From positions 5,384,484-5,448,483 of the forward strand of contig NC_092564.1 of NCBI RefSeq assembly GCF_037975245.1: a stretch of DNA of 64,000 nt. Direction: 5' to 3'. The notes under the pieces were generated by a model. That model did no database searches and was not told where the DNA came from. It worked only from the letters and a program-made list of their open reading frames with translations. Source of the stretch: Apostichopus japonicus. Lineage: Eukaryota > Echinodermata > Holothuroidea > Aspidochirotida > Stichopodidae. Positions within the stretch are counted from its first letter, which is position 1. Each line of letters opens with the position of its first letter. Positions 35,549 to 48,000 of the stretch are shown in pieces. A program made the position numbers and the translations under genes.

Positions 35549-36267
35549 GAATTCAGCTTAGTCTTACACCCATGAACGTAAGGGTAATAAGGAAATGAAT
35601 AGATAAAACACATCCGTTTAGTTCACACCAATGTGTCAACATCTCTTTCAATTCAGTTAATATTTGGAAAACAAAATTTACTAGGGGCTCTCCCTTTGGA
35701 CCCAACAGGAATTTCAGTGAAATACAATCCACTGGGATTGAAAGCCCTCTAAAATGTATTTCTTTATCTTAAAAGCGCTTCAAGAAACCACAAATTATCT
35801 GCAAACACTGCGGCCCCACCAAGGCTTAGGACGCATTCCGGGGGAGGAAGGGGGTCAGATGTCATGAGAAATTTAGGGTCGATCGGAGGGTGTTCAGATG
35901 CAAAAAGCTGAATTCAGCTTGGTCTTACACCCATGAACGTAAGGTTAATAAGGAAATGAATAGAGAAAACACATCCGTTCTGTTCACACCGATGTGTCAA
36001 CATCTCTTTCAATTCAGTTAATATTTGGAAAACAAAATTTACTAGGGGCTCTCCCTTTGGACCCCAACAGGGATTTCAGTGAAATACAATCCACTGGGAT
36101 TGAAAGCCCTCTTAAATGTATTTCTTTATCTTAAAAGTGCTTCAACCACAAATTATCTGCAAACACTGCGGCCCTACCAAGGCTTAGGACGCATTCCACG
36201 GGAGGGAGGGGGTCAGATGTCATGAGAAATTGAGGGTCAATTGGAAGGTGTTCAGATGTAAAAAGGT
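35549..36267. repeat. 361-bp tandem duplication (2 units)
   Basis: Units 35549-35909 and 35910-36267, both beginning GAATTCAGCTT and containing TTAGGACGCATTCC, are over 90 percent alike by eye. No open frame spans them. Confidence 0.92.
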
Positions 36268-39089
36268 GCTATATATTGCAACAGCTTTAATTTACAATTG
36301 TTTAGTTTGTACTTTGCATAGGCTACATATTGCATATAAACTATTTATGCATTGTGCACTAAAAACATCTTGGGGGGGGGGGGGGGTAAAATACTGTCTG
36401 CCAGTGGGGAAGGACCCCACTCTTGATTTTGTTCTGGGCTAACGACCTCACACTTAAAAGTAAACGTGGTTGCACACCTGTCTGCCACAGGGATCTGAGA
36501 TGCCAGAGAAATTTTAGGGTAATTCCTTCCGACAAGTACTTTTCTTTTCTTTCTGAAAAAAGCTGCAGCTTCCAGGGGTTCTTCCAAACCCCCCCGTACT
36601 CCTAGCTAGTTGTACCTAATTAATCAAATCGCCACTTTCGTTGTTTTAGTTAGTTTCAAAACCTTGCTCGGCCAGTCACTGCAGTCAGTTTCGAAATCAC
36701 CTTCATGGTGAAAGGAAGCCCTGAATGGACTTACCGTTTATACCTTCCGTACATAGAAAAAAAATAATACATAAAAGATTCTTTTTGTTTTCTGTTTTTT
36801 ATTATTTTCATCAGTCTTCATTTATGTCATAGTTACCAAAATTAACTTTTAAATCATCTATCACTTTGTCCAAACACTTTGTCGAACGATAAATAATCCA
36901 TTCACTTAATAAACCACTTCAGGACTGGCACGAAATTTAAAATAGGGTGGATCACATGCAGTAAAAGCAGGTAGGATCGTTAGAATAGGATATCATCATT
37001 TATGGTGAAGATACTTCTTATAGAAAGCAAAAGGCACTGTCAAAGGAGATGAGATACAGAGAGATTGTTCTCAACATATACTTAGGTGTGAACTGTTGTA
37101 GAAAAATGAATCCGAAACGAAAAACCATGTATTGCAAAATAGGTATTCTAGCCTGGGAAATAGTTGACGTTGTTTAAGCTCATCCGAGGTGAAACAGTGC
37201 AAAAACCTCATGTCCTAATTCCATATTCTTGAATCTTTGAATCACAACCCAAGTAACATTGCAACACTTCCTTTTGGTAGTGCTAAATGAGCTCAAAAAT
37301 GCAAAGAAAGGCCAAGCGCCAATAGCAATCCTGCTCTGAATTCTACGTATTACTAATACTTCCAGGTTCAAAACTGAGCGTGAATGTCATTGCTATTGGC
37401 CATAACAAAAAGCATGCTAGAACATTTGCTTGAAACTTAAGCCGTACCCAAATTACTCCCGATGTTTTAGAGGAGAAAATTACAGTAGCACGCTGAACAA
37501 TTTACTTGAAGAAAACCTCACAAGATATCCAGACTTAGAGGAAGGTGTGAAGTACTCAGTTTGGCGTGTCAGGTACGTGGCGAATCAAGATAGGCCTTGT
37601 TTTCCATTTCTAGCTAGCTTGGTACCAGTAAGGCCTATGATAGCCTGAATTTTAGTGGTACCATGGTACTACTTCGATATTTCAAAACACTAAATTTTCC
37701 TCTTCTGGAGGACGTCGGACCCATTTCAGCACACGTTTATTTTGATGTTAGAACAAGCCTAGCATTGTACTCGTGAGGTGGGGAAGGGATATTAACAACG
37801 AACCAGGTAAACCTCCTTTTTCTGTACACCTGTACATAAAGGTAAAATAACTAAATGGTACTTGTGACTAAATGTGACCACTTCGGTGTCTCAGTATACA
37901 GCGACACGAGTGACGACAAAAGAACCGAATTCCTACAACAATTTTGGAAAATTAAGAATCATGTTTTTTTTGGGGGTAACAATTTATGATTCTGGAAATA
38001 AAAATATAAAAATAAAGGTGCGGACAAAAAACCATATAACATTTCGTTCATTCTCTTTTCTTTCCCATTTTTTTTTTTTTTTTTTTTTTGCAGTTGGCAG
38101 TTAAGGCAACAATAATTATAAGTAATGAATGCTAATGATAATTACTACATGGAAGCAACTACTTTCACATGACTCTTCAGACAGACAGTAGAAAAAGCAA
38201 AAAACACATTTAGACTGTCTGATTCTGAACAATTACATAATACTCTTTGTTTTTTTGTCTTTATCGGTCAGTTCCACCACACAGTTAACTTACTGATACC
38301 AAACAGTTACAGTATCCATCTTACCTAAGGCAAGCTCTCTCTACTGCAATAGGCCATAATTTTTTTAAATCGCTAACTGAACAATGTTTTTAAACGACTC
38401 TTAACCACCTTGGTAATAAAGAACACACCTGTCATCCAACTTGCATATGAAGACCATATTTAAAGATATCTCTCTTCCATTCACCCTTATTTTCCCCTTC
38501 TTTTTAAAGTGACAATTTTCACCCCTAAACTGCACAATATTTCTTTCACCTATTCCATCGTCATGACTGATCTATAGAAAAGGACAGTCATTTTTGCCAT
38601 GATTCAGTAAATAACATGAATAGGCACTATTTCTGCACCATACCATGGCAAAATAAAGCTTTCTACCTGCTTCTTCCTTCAGAGAGTGATTTAAAATCCT
38701 ACAGACTTTCACAGATATCGATAAGCCTCCACTGTTGGAGAAAACCAGCGACCATGTCACTTCCATGTCAAATTTGAGCTTAAACCCATCATTAAATCCA
38801 TATGACACTGTCACAAATGTTATAGTGGTACATACACAACACCTTTACACATTACACAAACAAAACTTTCCTTTTCACAACACCAGGCATTAATCAATTC
38901 TTCCCATTTTCAAAAGCAGACAAAACGTGGCCATATTTCTCCTCGTGAATACGTGTATAAATTATGTTAAGTACAAAACATAGCTTTCTTGATGATGTAT
39001 TCAAAATTAATGACACATTAAACCGGTGCTTACCTAAACTTCAAAACTTCTGCTGAAGGGCAAACTACACACTGAAGTGTAGAACAAGT
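36268..39089. other. Interval downstream of cyclin T, including its 3'UTR
   Basis: Holds a poly-G run at 36,372-36,386 and a 20-plus T run near 38,069-38,090. Minus-strand AATAAA occurs at 37,736-37,741 and near 36,797, possible poly(A) signals 1.3-2.3 kb past the cyclin T stop. No gene recognised. Confidence 0.5.
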
Positions 39090-42050
39090 TCAAGAATAAG
39101 GAGGCGGTCGAGGTTGTTTCTGACCCCTGTGCTGCGACCCTGACTTGGATGAGCTCTGCACGTTGCCGTTTCCATGGGGCATCGAGTTAGGGTATGTGAA
39201 GTACTGATTACCATATGCATACGGATCCATCGGCATGGAGTCCATGGATGGCAATGCAGTCACCGTCGTGAGTGGTGAGCTGGTATCTCTCCCAGGGGGA
39301 GGGGGCGGTGGTGGGGGAGGGGGTGGAGGTGGTGGCGGTGAGTCTTTACCAGATGTTGGTGGCGGGGGAGGCGGTGGAATGGTATTCTTTCTATGTTTCT
39401 GTTTGCCAGTGGAATGCTTAGACGGTGATACCTTCTTAGGATCTGGGGGAGGCATTGGCAGACTGAGTAAGGATCCAGGTAACTCTGAGTGTGCCACCCT
39501 ACCCTCTCCATCCGGAGCCATCCTCTTCTTTGCTGGTGAGGGAGCTCCTTGTCCCAGGGGGCTCAGACTCCTCTTTCTACTCTGGCCCTCGCCGTCCTTT
39601 CGATGGCTCTTGACCTTGCCATGCTTGTGTCGGTGTTTGTGTCCCTTATCTTTTCCTGAGTTTGGTGAAGCATCCTTCAAGGACAAATGTCCGGCACTGT
39701 TACTCAATTGTTCAGACTTTGCGGGTTCGCCGGGGCTGCTGCCAGAGAACGAACTCGAGAGTCCCTTAATCTTAAGTTTGATCCCTCCTGACGTTGTCAA
39801 TATTGAGGTGGATTCTACATTTGGCGACCCAGTGATGCTTTCAACTGGCTTCTCCTGGCGGTGTTTCTTATGCTTTTTCTTATCTTTGTGTTTATGTTTA
39901 TGTTTTGGTGACTGTTGGACACCCTGTTGCCCCCCGGAGACAGGAGTCACAGTCGAAATATTGTCTCCCTTTCTCAGCGGTGGCAAGCTATCCTTGGACA
40001 ATACAGATTCCGAACCACCTGTAACTACCCTTTCAGATGACACTTTTTCACGTTTCACTTGTGTACTGTTCAACATTTGACCTGCAATAATGGAAGTTTG
40101 ATTTGATTGTGGTTCTACCACCGCACGACTGGACTCAACCTTCCTAGATTCTTTCTTTAAGCTAAGTCCTTCAGGAATAGATGGCGACGACAATGTTTCT
40201 GTAATTTTAGTTTGCATATCACTTTTAAATTTTCTCTCATGGATGATGGGAGAAGTACTAATTTCCCCTTCTTCCATTTCGTAAGACCAGTCCTTCTCGG
40301 CAGTAGTCTCCTCAGAGTGATCGGGAGTAACGGCAGTCTTACCTGGTAAATCTGCCTTTGACGTCAAATTGCTAGCATTCAATACCAACTCTGTCTTTGA
40401 AACCATCGACGCATCACCACCCACACGTAAATGTTTGAGCGGTCCATTGGGTTTTTCCTGTTTCGAAACGCGGGGTGTGCTAGCCTTTTTCAATGCATCA
40501 ACCGACTGTGACACATGTGACTGTGACAGTCCCCCCAAGTCCAAAGCTTGCTTCTTTGTCAAAGGAGATTCACTCTTAGATAATAATAAAGGACTCGTAG
40601 TAGTACTTTTAGGTGCCTCTCGCTTTACTTTCACAGGCGATTTCAATTTCTTCACTGGAGAATGTGGAAAGCTAGCAGAAGGTGCTTGATCGTGTCCAAT
40701 TTTGCTCCCCCCCTCCTTGACTTTAACTGGGGGTTTTAAGTCCATACCTTCACCACCGACTCTACTGCCAGAAGCCATGCTGGCAGCTACACTTGAATGT
40801 TGCTTGCTCTCCATCCCCGATTTCTTTAAATGCATCAATTCTTCCCTAGCAACTTGTCGGAGGTTATCCAACGAGTTTCTCCTCTTCTCCACAGCAGATG
40901 GAGGAGGCGGAGGTGGATGAGACTGATTTTCACGTGTCACTGAAATGGCATCGTACTCTAATTCCTTCATGATTTCATCTCTTATGTCAGACAATTCGTC
41001 GTTAAGTCTTTGGTCTTCGTCTCTCTGGGCTAGTGCCTTCTCTTGTATAAGCTGCGTTTTGTGAAGCAATGACGCTCCCGATTCACTCTTATTAACAGGC
41101 TCTTTTTTGAGTTGATGCTTTTGCAGTTGCGGAGAACTGTGTAATTTCTTAGTTTCGGAGTGAGGTTTAAAATTACTACTAGTTTTACTCTTTGCTGGAT
41201 CAGGGACCTTTCTGTCCTCTACTCTCTCCGTCTTGATTGGTAAAGCAGGCTTAGAATGGTGATGTTCCCTATTGTGGGGGTGTCTGGAGGAATCCTTTCC
41301 ATGGACAGAGGGAGGCATAGGAGGTGGTCTTTTATTATGGAGTGGTTGCCTGCTGCTACTGCCACCTTCCACCAAATTGATAGGAACAGGTCTATGCCTC
41401 TTGTCTTTATCAGAGGTTAAAGCATGTTCCTTCGGATGCCTCCCATGTTGGTCCCCCCCGGCTTCCAGTTTGATCTTGCTGGAGGGGTGTGTAGGCCGCT
41501 CCCCGTGCAGATGTCGTACCATAGCCTGAGAATGCTGCTGATCATGTTTACCTGGTACTTGAGGCATCTTTGGTCTGACTTTGCCCTCGTCTCTCAACAA
41601 CTGCTCCTCGTACGCTTTCCTCTTCTCCTGTTTCATCTTGGATTGCCTCATTCTCTCGTCTTTCATCTTTTGTTCCTGCCGCGCCCTATCCTCCTTCATC
41701 TTCTGCTCTTGTACCTTCCTTTTTTTTTCCTTTTCCAGTCTGTACTCCCCAAGGGTCTTCTTGGTAGGCTGAGGATTTTCTGCCAGATCTACCTTACCAG
41801 GAACTCTCCCGGACTGGCCTGACGTTCCTGCGGGTTCCCCGATGCCCTTCTCCCCGTCTTTAGATGGCTTTGTCAGCCACGGTGACCCCACGTGTGGAGG
41901 AAGCAGATGAAATTTAGAAGGATCGTCGAGTTCAGCGATGCCGCTGTCAATCGACGACTGAGATCCGGGTTTACCTCCAAGACTGGCAAAGGGCCCATCT
42001 TCGATACCTCCTCCATCTTTCTTGTTCTTTTTTGCAGCTATCGTTTGTTC
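39090..42050 (-). CDS. CCNT1: Cyclin T exon 10 (large C-terminal exon)
   Basis: 2,961 nt, one uninterrupted frame after a TCTCATCAG acceptor, residues 257-1242 and TAA. Low-complexity and disordered: a Lys/Glu helix, several SPVKK and SPLTKK proline-directed sites, a His/Lys run, proline runs. In human cyclin T1 the His-rich part supports phase separation and CTD hyperphosphorylation; the same role here is inference. Confidence 0.95.
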   Translation of the reverse strand, partial: EQTIAAKKNKKDGGGIEDGPFASLGGKPGSQSSIDSGIAELDDPSKFHLLPPHVGSPWLTKPSKDGEKGIGEPAGTSGQSGRVPGKVDLAENPQPTKKTLGEYRLEKEKKRKVQEQKMKEDRARQEQKMKDERMRQSKMKQEKRKAYEEQLLRDEGKVRPKMPQVPGKHDQQHSQAMVRHLHGERPTHPSSKIKLEAGGDQHGRHPKEHALTSDKDKRHRPVPINLVEGGSSSRQPLHNKRPPPMPPSVHGKDSSRHPHNREHHHSKPALPIKTERVEDRKVPDPAKSKTSSNFKPHSETKKLHSSPQLQKHQLKKEPVNKSESGASLLHKTQLIQEKALAQRDEDQRLNDELSDIRDEIMKELEYDAISVTRENQSHPPPPPPSAVEKRRNSLDNLRQVAREELMHLKKSGMESKQHSSVAASMASGSRVGGEGMDLKPPVKVKEGGSKIGHDQAPSASFPHSPVKKLKSPVKVKREAPKSTTTSPLLLSKSESPLTKKQALDLGGLSQSHVSQSVDALKKASTPRVSKQEKPNGPLKHLRVGGDASMVSKTELVLNASNLTSKADLPGKTAVTPDHSEETTAEKDWSYEMEEGEISTSPIIHERKFKSDMQTKITETLSSPSIPEGLSLKKESRKVESSRAVVEPQSNQTSIIAGQMLNSTQVKREKVSSERVVTGGSESVLSKDSLPPLRKGDNISTVTPVSGGQQGVQQSPKHKHKHKDKKKHKKHRQEKPVESITGSPNVESTSILTTSGGIKLKIKGLSSSFSGSSPGEPAKSEQLSNSAGHLSLKDASPNSGKDKGHKHRHKHGKVKSHRKDGEGQSRKRSLSPLGQGAPSPAKKRMAPDGEGRVAHSELPGSLLSLPMPPPDPKKVSPSKHSTGKQKHRKNTIPPPPPPPTSGKDSPPPPPPPPPPPPPPPGRDTSSPLTTVTALPSMDSMPMDPYAYGNQYFTYPNSMPHGNGNVQSSSKSGSQHRGQKQPRPPPYS

Positions 42051-45000
42051 CTGATGAGAAAACCAGACAGAGCAAAACGTAAGATACTGGAGTAGTGGTT
42101 GATCATGTTTCATTACTGAATTACACAGGCCGTACCATATTCCGATTTTTAATCATCACTAAATTTGGATGAATTATCTACTGCAATCGGTACTCTCAGA
42201 TGTAAGCAAATAAACTGTATATTTGTGTGACAAGATGCTATACGCTGCAAAGGGCTACAATGTATTTTGAAGTCCGTTTTGAAATCTGTATTGAAATCTG
42301 TGTTGAAGTATGTGTTGAAGTCTAGAGAGCAAAGTCTGCAAATATGGTGAATTAATTACAGACATAATTTATAAGCACATTTTTGAAGACCACCAAGCAC
42401 ATAATCCGGGATAATGTTAACATGGTATGGGATAGGTAATTGCTGGGTGCAAACATGGGCAAATTCCTACAAACAGGATGAGTGGTACAGAAGCTTTGCG
42501 TAGAAAGGACCTCAGAGTTTCAAAGTTGTTTGTAATGACTGCTGTCATTCAAAAATGTCCACGTCGTGAAAGTACTAAATTAGCCATAGCATTCTCTTAT
42601 CTGAATGACTTGGAGATGACAATTATTATCACTTTATGTTGGCACATTTACAGACTGATCCTAATGTGAAGATGCCAAGCTTGGAAACTACATTTAAAGA
42701 GACAACAAAATGAGTGTTTTATACACAAAATGTCTGGTTCTGTCGTCTTGTCCTGGTACTGTCTTTTTTTCATAATATTTCCACAGCTTAAAGTTACATG
42801 TTTTCATTCAACCTTCAATTATGTCATAAATTTGTTCCTAAATTACCTTTGCAATACAAAAGTTGGGTTATTTTACACTTATTTCTTCACAAAGAATTTC
42901 ACAAAAATGCAGATAATCAGCTAAATTAGCCACCTGTGAAGTTGATTAGTTATGATTCTTCAGCTTCGAGGATTTTCACAGTTTGACCAATGCTGACCTT
43001 TAACTCCCACTTAGAACAACAGAGACCATGTTAATCCTTGTTAATCTCCCGTTCCTTCCGTTATCATGTTAATAAGTTAGCACGTTACCGCTATCCCCCC
43101 GTCACACACACACATACAAACAAACGTGCCAACTTGAATGCAAACATTACTTGCCTGCTAATAGCAAGTAACCAAAAGGTGCTAAGGGATCTCACCTTGT
43201 GAATTGTTATTCTTCTCTTCAGACGGTTAGGGCAGGCCTCGATAATTTGCAAAAACTCCATGGTTAGTTCTGGAAAAGAAACAAACAAGACTACACATGA
43301 TCAATTGACCTTAAAAGTTATGTAAAAAAAACTGGCAAAAACTTGGTGCTACAAAGACTCATTATTTGTTGCAAGAAAAAAAAAAATGTTTAACAACAAA
43401 ATCTACAGAGAAAGAAAAGGCTTGACGATGCAACTTACGGTCCAATAAAGCTACTGTCACATTAGGATCAACATACTCCCACCAGTAGTTGCCGTCACTC
43501 GACTTTGGAATCTGAAGGAAGAAGACGATCATTTTTTTTCTTGATGAAATAGTGCTTTACTTAATGTTAATAACTGCAGAACAATCGGGTGGTAACAATT
43601 TGTGCTTCTGCTGACCCACACCCCCTTGGTCATCTACAGTTATGTCTTCTCCATACCGATAGTATGTATACACAAGCCTACGGATGCAAACGTCTTGTAA
43701 AATACTGTAACAGGTCTGGGAGCAATACTCTGGTACTAACTTGTTCTCTCTTGAACATAAATGTGGATCATTTGACTCACCTCATACTGAGACCATTTAC
43801 AGGCAAGATGTACACACACACAGGCCACGATGGTTGGTTTGTATTGGAGGCAGAATGTCGTCAAGTGGAGGCTGCAAACAAGTACAAAATACAGTCAATA
43901 CACAGAGCAAAACGAAACTTTCAGCCTTACTCAAGGAAAGGTGGAGCAAAAATTGTTGTACCTACTGAACCTCTTTTCCTTCAGCAAACTCTTTAATTTA
44001 AACTTGGGAGGAAACATAGATGCAGTTAACCTGTAAAAGGCTGACATGGATGACATAATTGTAGCAGCCTGCAATTCATTATGTCTTCTCCGATTGTTTT
44101 TATTTAAATCAATGCTGTTCATTACTTTTTTTAGTATGAAGGACATTGAAAACCTTGCTTGCACTACCCTGGAAATTGCCTGTTATTGCACAGAATGGAA
44201 ACATTACTTGTGCATTACCGGCCATCTATTTATGCAAAATGGCAGTCTTTTCTGCTTTAAACTTTTCTATCCTCATGGGAGGGGGGGGCATGATTCAAAT
44301 CAGGTTCAAATATTGTTTAGCAGTTTTGAAGGCTCAAGAGTTTTGTCTCTTGTAAAATCTCAGATCACACATGCTGCAAATAGATCAAAGGTTTCATAAC
44401 ATGAGCTTTTGCAGCATCACTATATTTGGTAAACAAAAATTTGATAACAATTATAATCACTTTCTATCTCTTTCTGTTTATCCTGTTTTGGGAGTTTTTC
44501 ATGGGAGGAAGATGATCGTTCTCAATACATATCAGTTTATTCATATGAAACACACAAAAAACAGTACATGTTCAATACAGTTCATTAATGCTCATAGTGT
44601 AACCCTGGTACACCTGGAAGCATGTTTATGAAGAGTCATTATTTAGGCCCATCCAATGCTGGAAGAAACACAACTTAGTGTCTCCCTGTTGGGGCCAAAT
44701 CCTTTGATGCCAACCAATCTCTCATTTCACTTTCAGTATCCATAACAGTAACAAATCAACATTCTGTACCATAGCCAACTAGGACATAGCAAACTCTGGA
44801 CAGTCCAGAAAGCTACGAATAAATAAGTCACAATACAGATTTTATTTTGAAATTTTTCCCCCCCCGAAATATTTGACAACACCTCAGGTACAACTGTGCA
44901 TTACTCTGTATTAACTCTAACAGACCTAAAGATCAATACCATTGCAAGTCTTCAGAAGCCATTAGTGGGCAATATTAATTAACCATTCCCTCAAATGCAG

Positions 45001-48000
45001 TTCTTGTCAGCTAATTTCTGAAATCTTCCATCATGAAATTAACACTGTATCACAGAGGGCATGCTGAAAAACCTTCAACAACACCCATTTTCTTTTTTAA
45101 AGTTCTAAATAAAACACACTAAACGTGCTATATATGCCTTAACAAGGTTTTCAGAATTTGACCTCCAATAAACTTTGCCCCCCCCCCCCCTACAAACTAA
45201 CTTTCACAGCCTTAGATGGGAGCTTCATACCAAGCATTAAGTCCATACAAGCTTTACTTCTAGAGTTCTTGCACTTAAAAAAGCAAAAACAAAACTGGAA
45301 AATGATTCCTTCTCAGTTTTGGGCTTGGGTGAGTCTTATTATTTCTTGTGACTCCTTCAACTGGCTATCCACCTGTGCTGCTTGTTTCCAGCATGTATAC
45401 AAGCCAAATCTGTGATGTGCTTGAGCAACACCTACAGATTCCACCATTTCAGAAGCATGTACACATGAAGCTACCACACAACAATCCTGGTCAAGTTCAC
45501 AGAAACATTTGCCCACACCTTCAGTAGTCATACCTGAATACTGCACAGTTGTAAAATCAAAACCTGTCAAAAATCTGCATAATGAAGGATATCACACCCA
45601 TCAAAACTACATTATGAGTGCGACATATATTTGTTCTGTGCTTCTAAAGGACAAACAAACCCAAAGTACTTTTAGGAGGTAATACAAAGAAACGAACAGG
45701 TGACGAATTCACCAAAGGTATATGAGTTGCAGCTCAGAAGTAGAGGAAGAATTCTACGCTGAAGTTTGAACAAATTCTTCTCGTCTTTCAATCTTGGTAT
45801 TAAACCAAAAAAGGTTTGCATTTGTTTGTCCTTTAAAGGGAGCTGAGAAATGTCCCCAACATTAAATAACATACAATCTCAATATCAATGCTAAGGGAAA
45901 GGAAAATCCTTGCACATCTGTAATGTAGTTTTGATAGACACATCATTTAACTCGTGTTTTGAGAGAAAGGTACCAGCAATATCAAAGTACATAGGTTCCA
46001 ACCTGTTGGTGGCCATGAAATAAGAAGTCTGAGCAAGATCCTTGCTGGCTGCTCTCGGCCAAAGGGCAGTTCAAGAGTTGGTGATGGAAACCAGGTCGGG
46101 TCAAAGGTGACAACCAGGTCGGGTCACATCAGATGATGAAAGATCAGATGAGGTGAGACCCGGCCAGGTGGCAACGTGGAAAGTAAAAGCAGGAGACCAT
46201 TAGAAACGGCCTCGTACATATACATACATGTTCAACACAAAAGTACATCACAGATTAAATGAATATAAGAAACTCCCCCCCCCCCCTTTTTTTAATACAA
46301 AATATTGACCAATCATATCCAAGTGAAACACATCTAATGAATATCATGTTCCACACATCTTTTTTTTCCAACTGCTCGCCCTGTGTTTTGACCTTGAACA
46401 GTGACCTGTAAAGACTCACCTGATACGTATTGCAGCTGTATGTGCAATTGAAATAGTAACACAAACTAATCAACAGAAGACTATTACGATCAAGATACGG
46501 TAGAATGGGGAAAATGACCTGAGATTCATTCATTCCATGATCAATGAGTGTGGAACACTTGCATTGATACCTGCCCAAGTTAGACAGTTGGTAATGCTTT
46601 ACTCTTGAGAAATTAAATGACCACTTTTGACCGTCTTGGGTATTTGATTTATTCAGTAAATCGCATCACCACAGACATTTCAGGGATTTTTGGCTTTTTA
46701 CTTTGTTGTAAGTGTTGTTACAGCAGCTTTTAAGGCTGCACAAAACAATTAACATTTAGGCTAATGATCTTTATTTCAGTCTTCATTTTCCCTAGATTCC
46801 CAGGTGACCATGGCCCTTCCCTTTTAATTCATAAAATGAGGACAACGTAAGAACCAACTTTTTCATCGTGTATTTATTTCTCAACTTCCATGCAGGCTCA
46901 AAATGATAATACACCACAAGTGGAAGGGTTAAAGATGTTTCAATGGGACAGTTCAAACATAGGTTAGGACAGTATTTCACAACACAGAATTACTTGTCAA
47001 CACATTAAAACCAATTTCACAATATATATGGATTGGATTTAATTGTTTTTGTTTTTATTTCATAACACTGTGTCAACAGTGACGGACAAATATGGCCACA
47101 TTCCTAAACACACAGTACATGCTGAAGACTGAGTAAGACTATTTTATTTGTAGTCAAAATTTGAAAGAGTTCTGTCATATCTTTAACAAACAATGCAAGA
47201 AAGAGATCAGCTTTGAGATCACAACAACCACGACAAAACAATCATCTTGTGTGATCACTTTTGATTACGACACTACCTACTTGATGACGTTAGTAGAATC
47301 AAGCTAGGATTGCCAGTAGTAGCAAAAGGCACTTTGATTTTTCTGCAATAACACCATAACCATTTGATAAGTTGATGAACAATTGCCAGTCAAGGCATTG
47401 GAATGATTTCTGTTACCTCACAAAAGCTTGTTTGTGCTTATTATCAGCAATTTGTCTTCGGCTGATCTCATAAGCCTGTACAATAAACTGATGTGTATTG
47501 TAATTCAGGAAAATACCAGTGAGAGCTTGATTTTAGGCAGAAGATTTTCTTTTAGCATTGTTGAGGCCAGTCAAGTTGAATTTAGAATAATCACTAAATT
47601 ACAGTACATGAGTACAGCAACATCACAGACTGCAAAAGTGAACTTTCCTCACTTCTTCCACTGCAAGGGAATCATCTAAGTGTTCAAATTGTGTAGCAGT
47701 CCTAATCTCTGAATTTCGAAACTCAGAATTTTGTATCTTAGTAATACTAGTGTTTACACGGGTCCAAAAATCCGGAACCGGGTACCCCAAGAGCCGTTAC
47801 TCGTCAGGTATCCTATTGGATGAGACCTAATAAATATCAAACTTAGCTCTTAAACACTATCTACTATCTATTGTGCAGGCCCAGGGTTTGCATTAGCCGC
47901 GGGATTGCGCAATTCCCGTAATTTGATCGCATTTGGAATAAACGTTTAGTAAAAAGCCACTTGCGATTATTATTTTGTAGTTACCCCGTCTAGAATCTAG

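Noticed and set aside
39235-40080. 281-codon plus-strand frame
   Set aside because: Antisense shadow of the low-complexity cyclin T tail.
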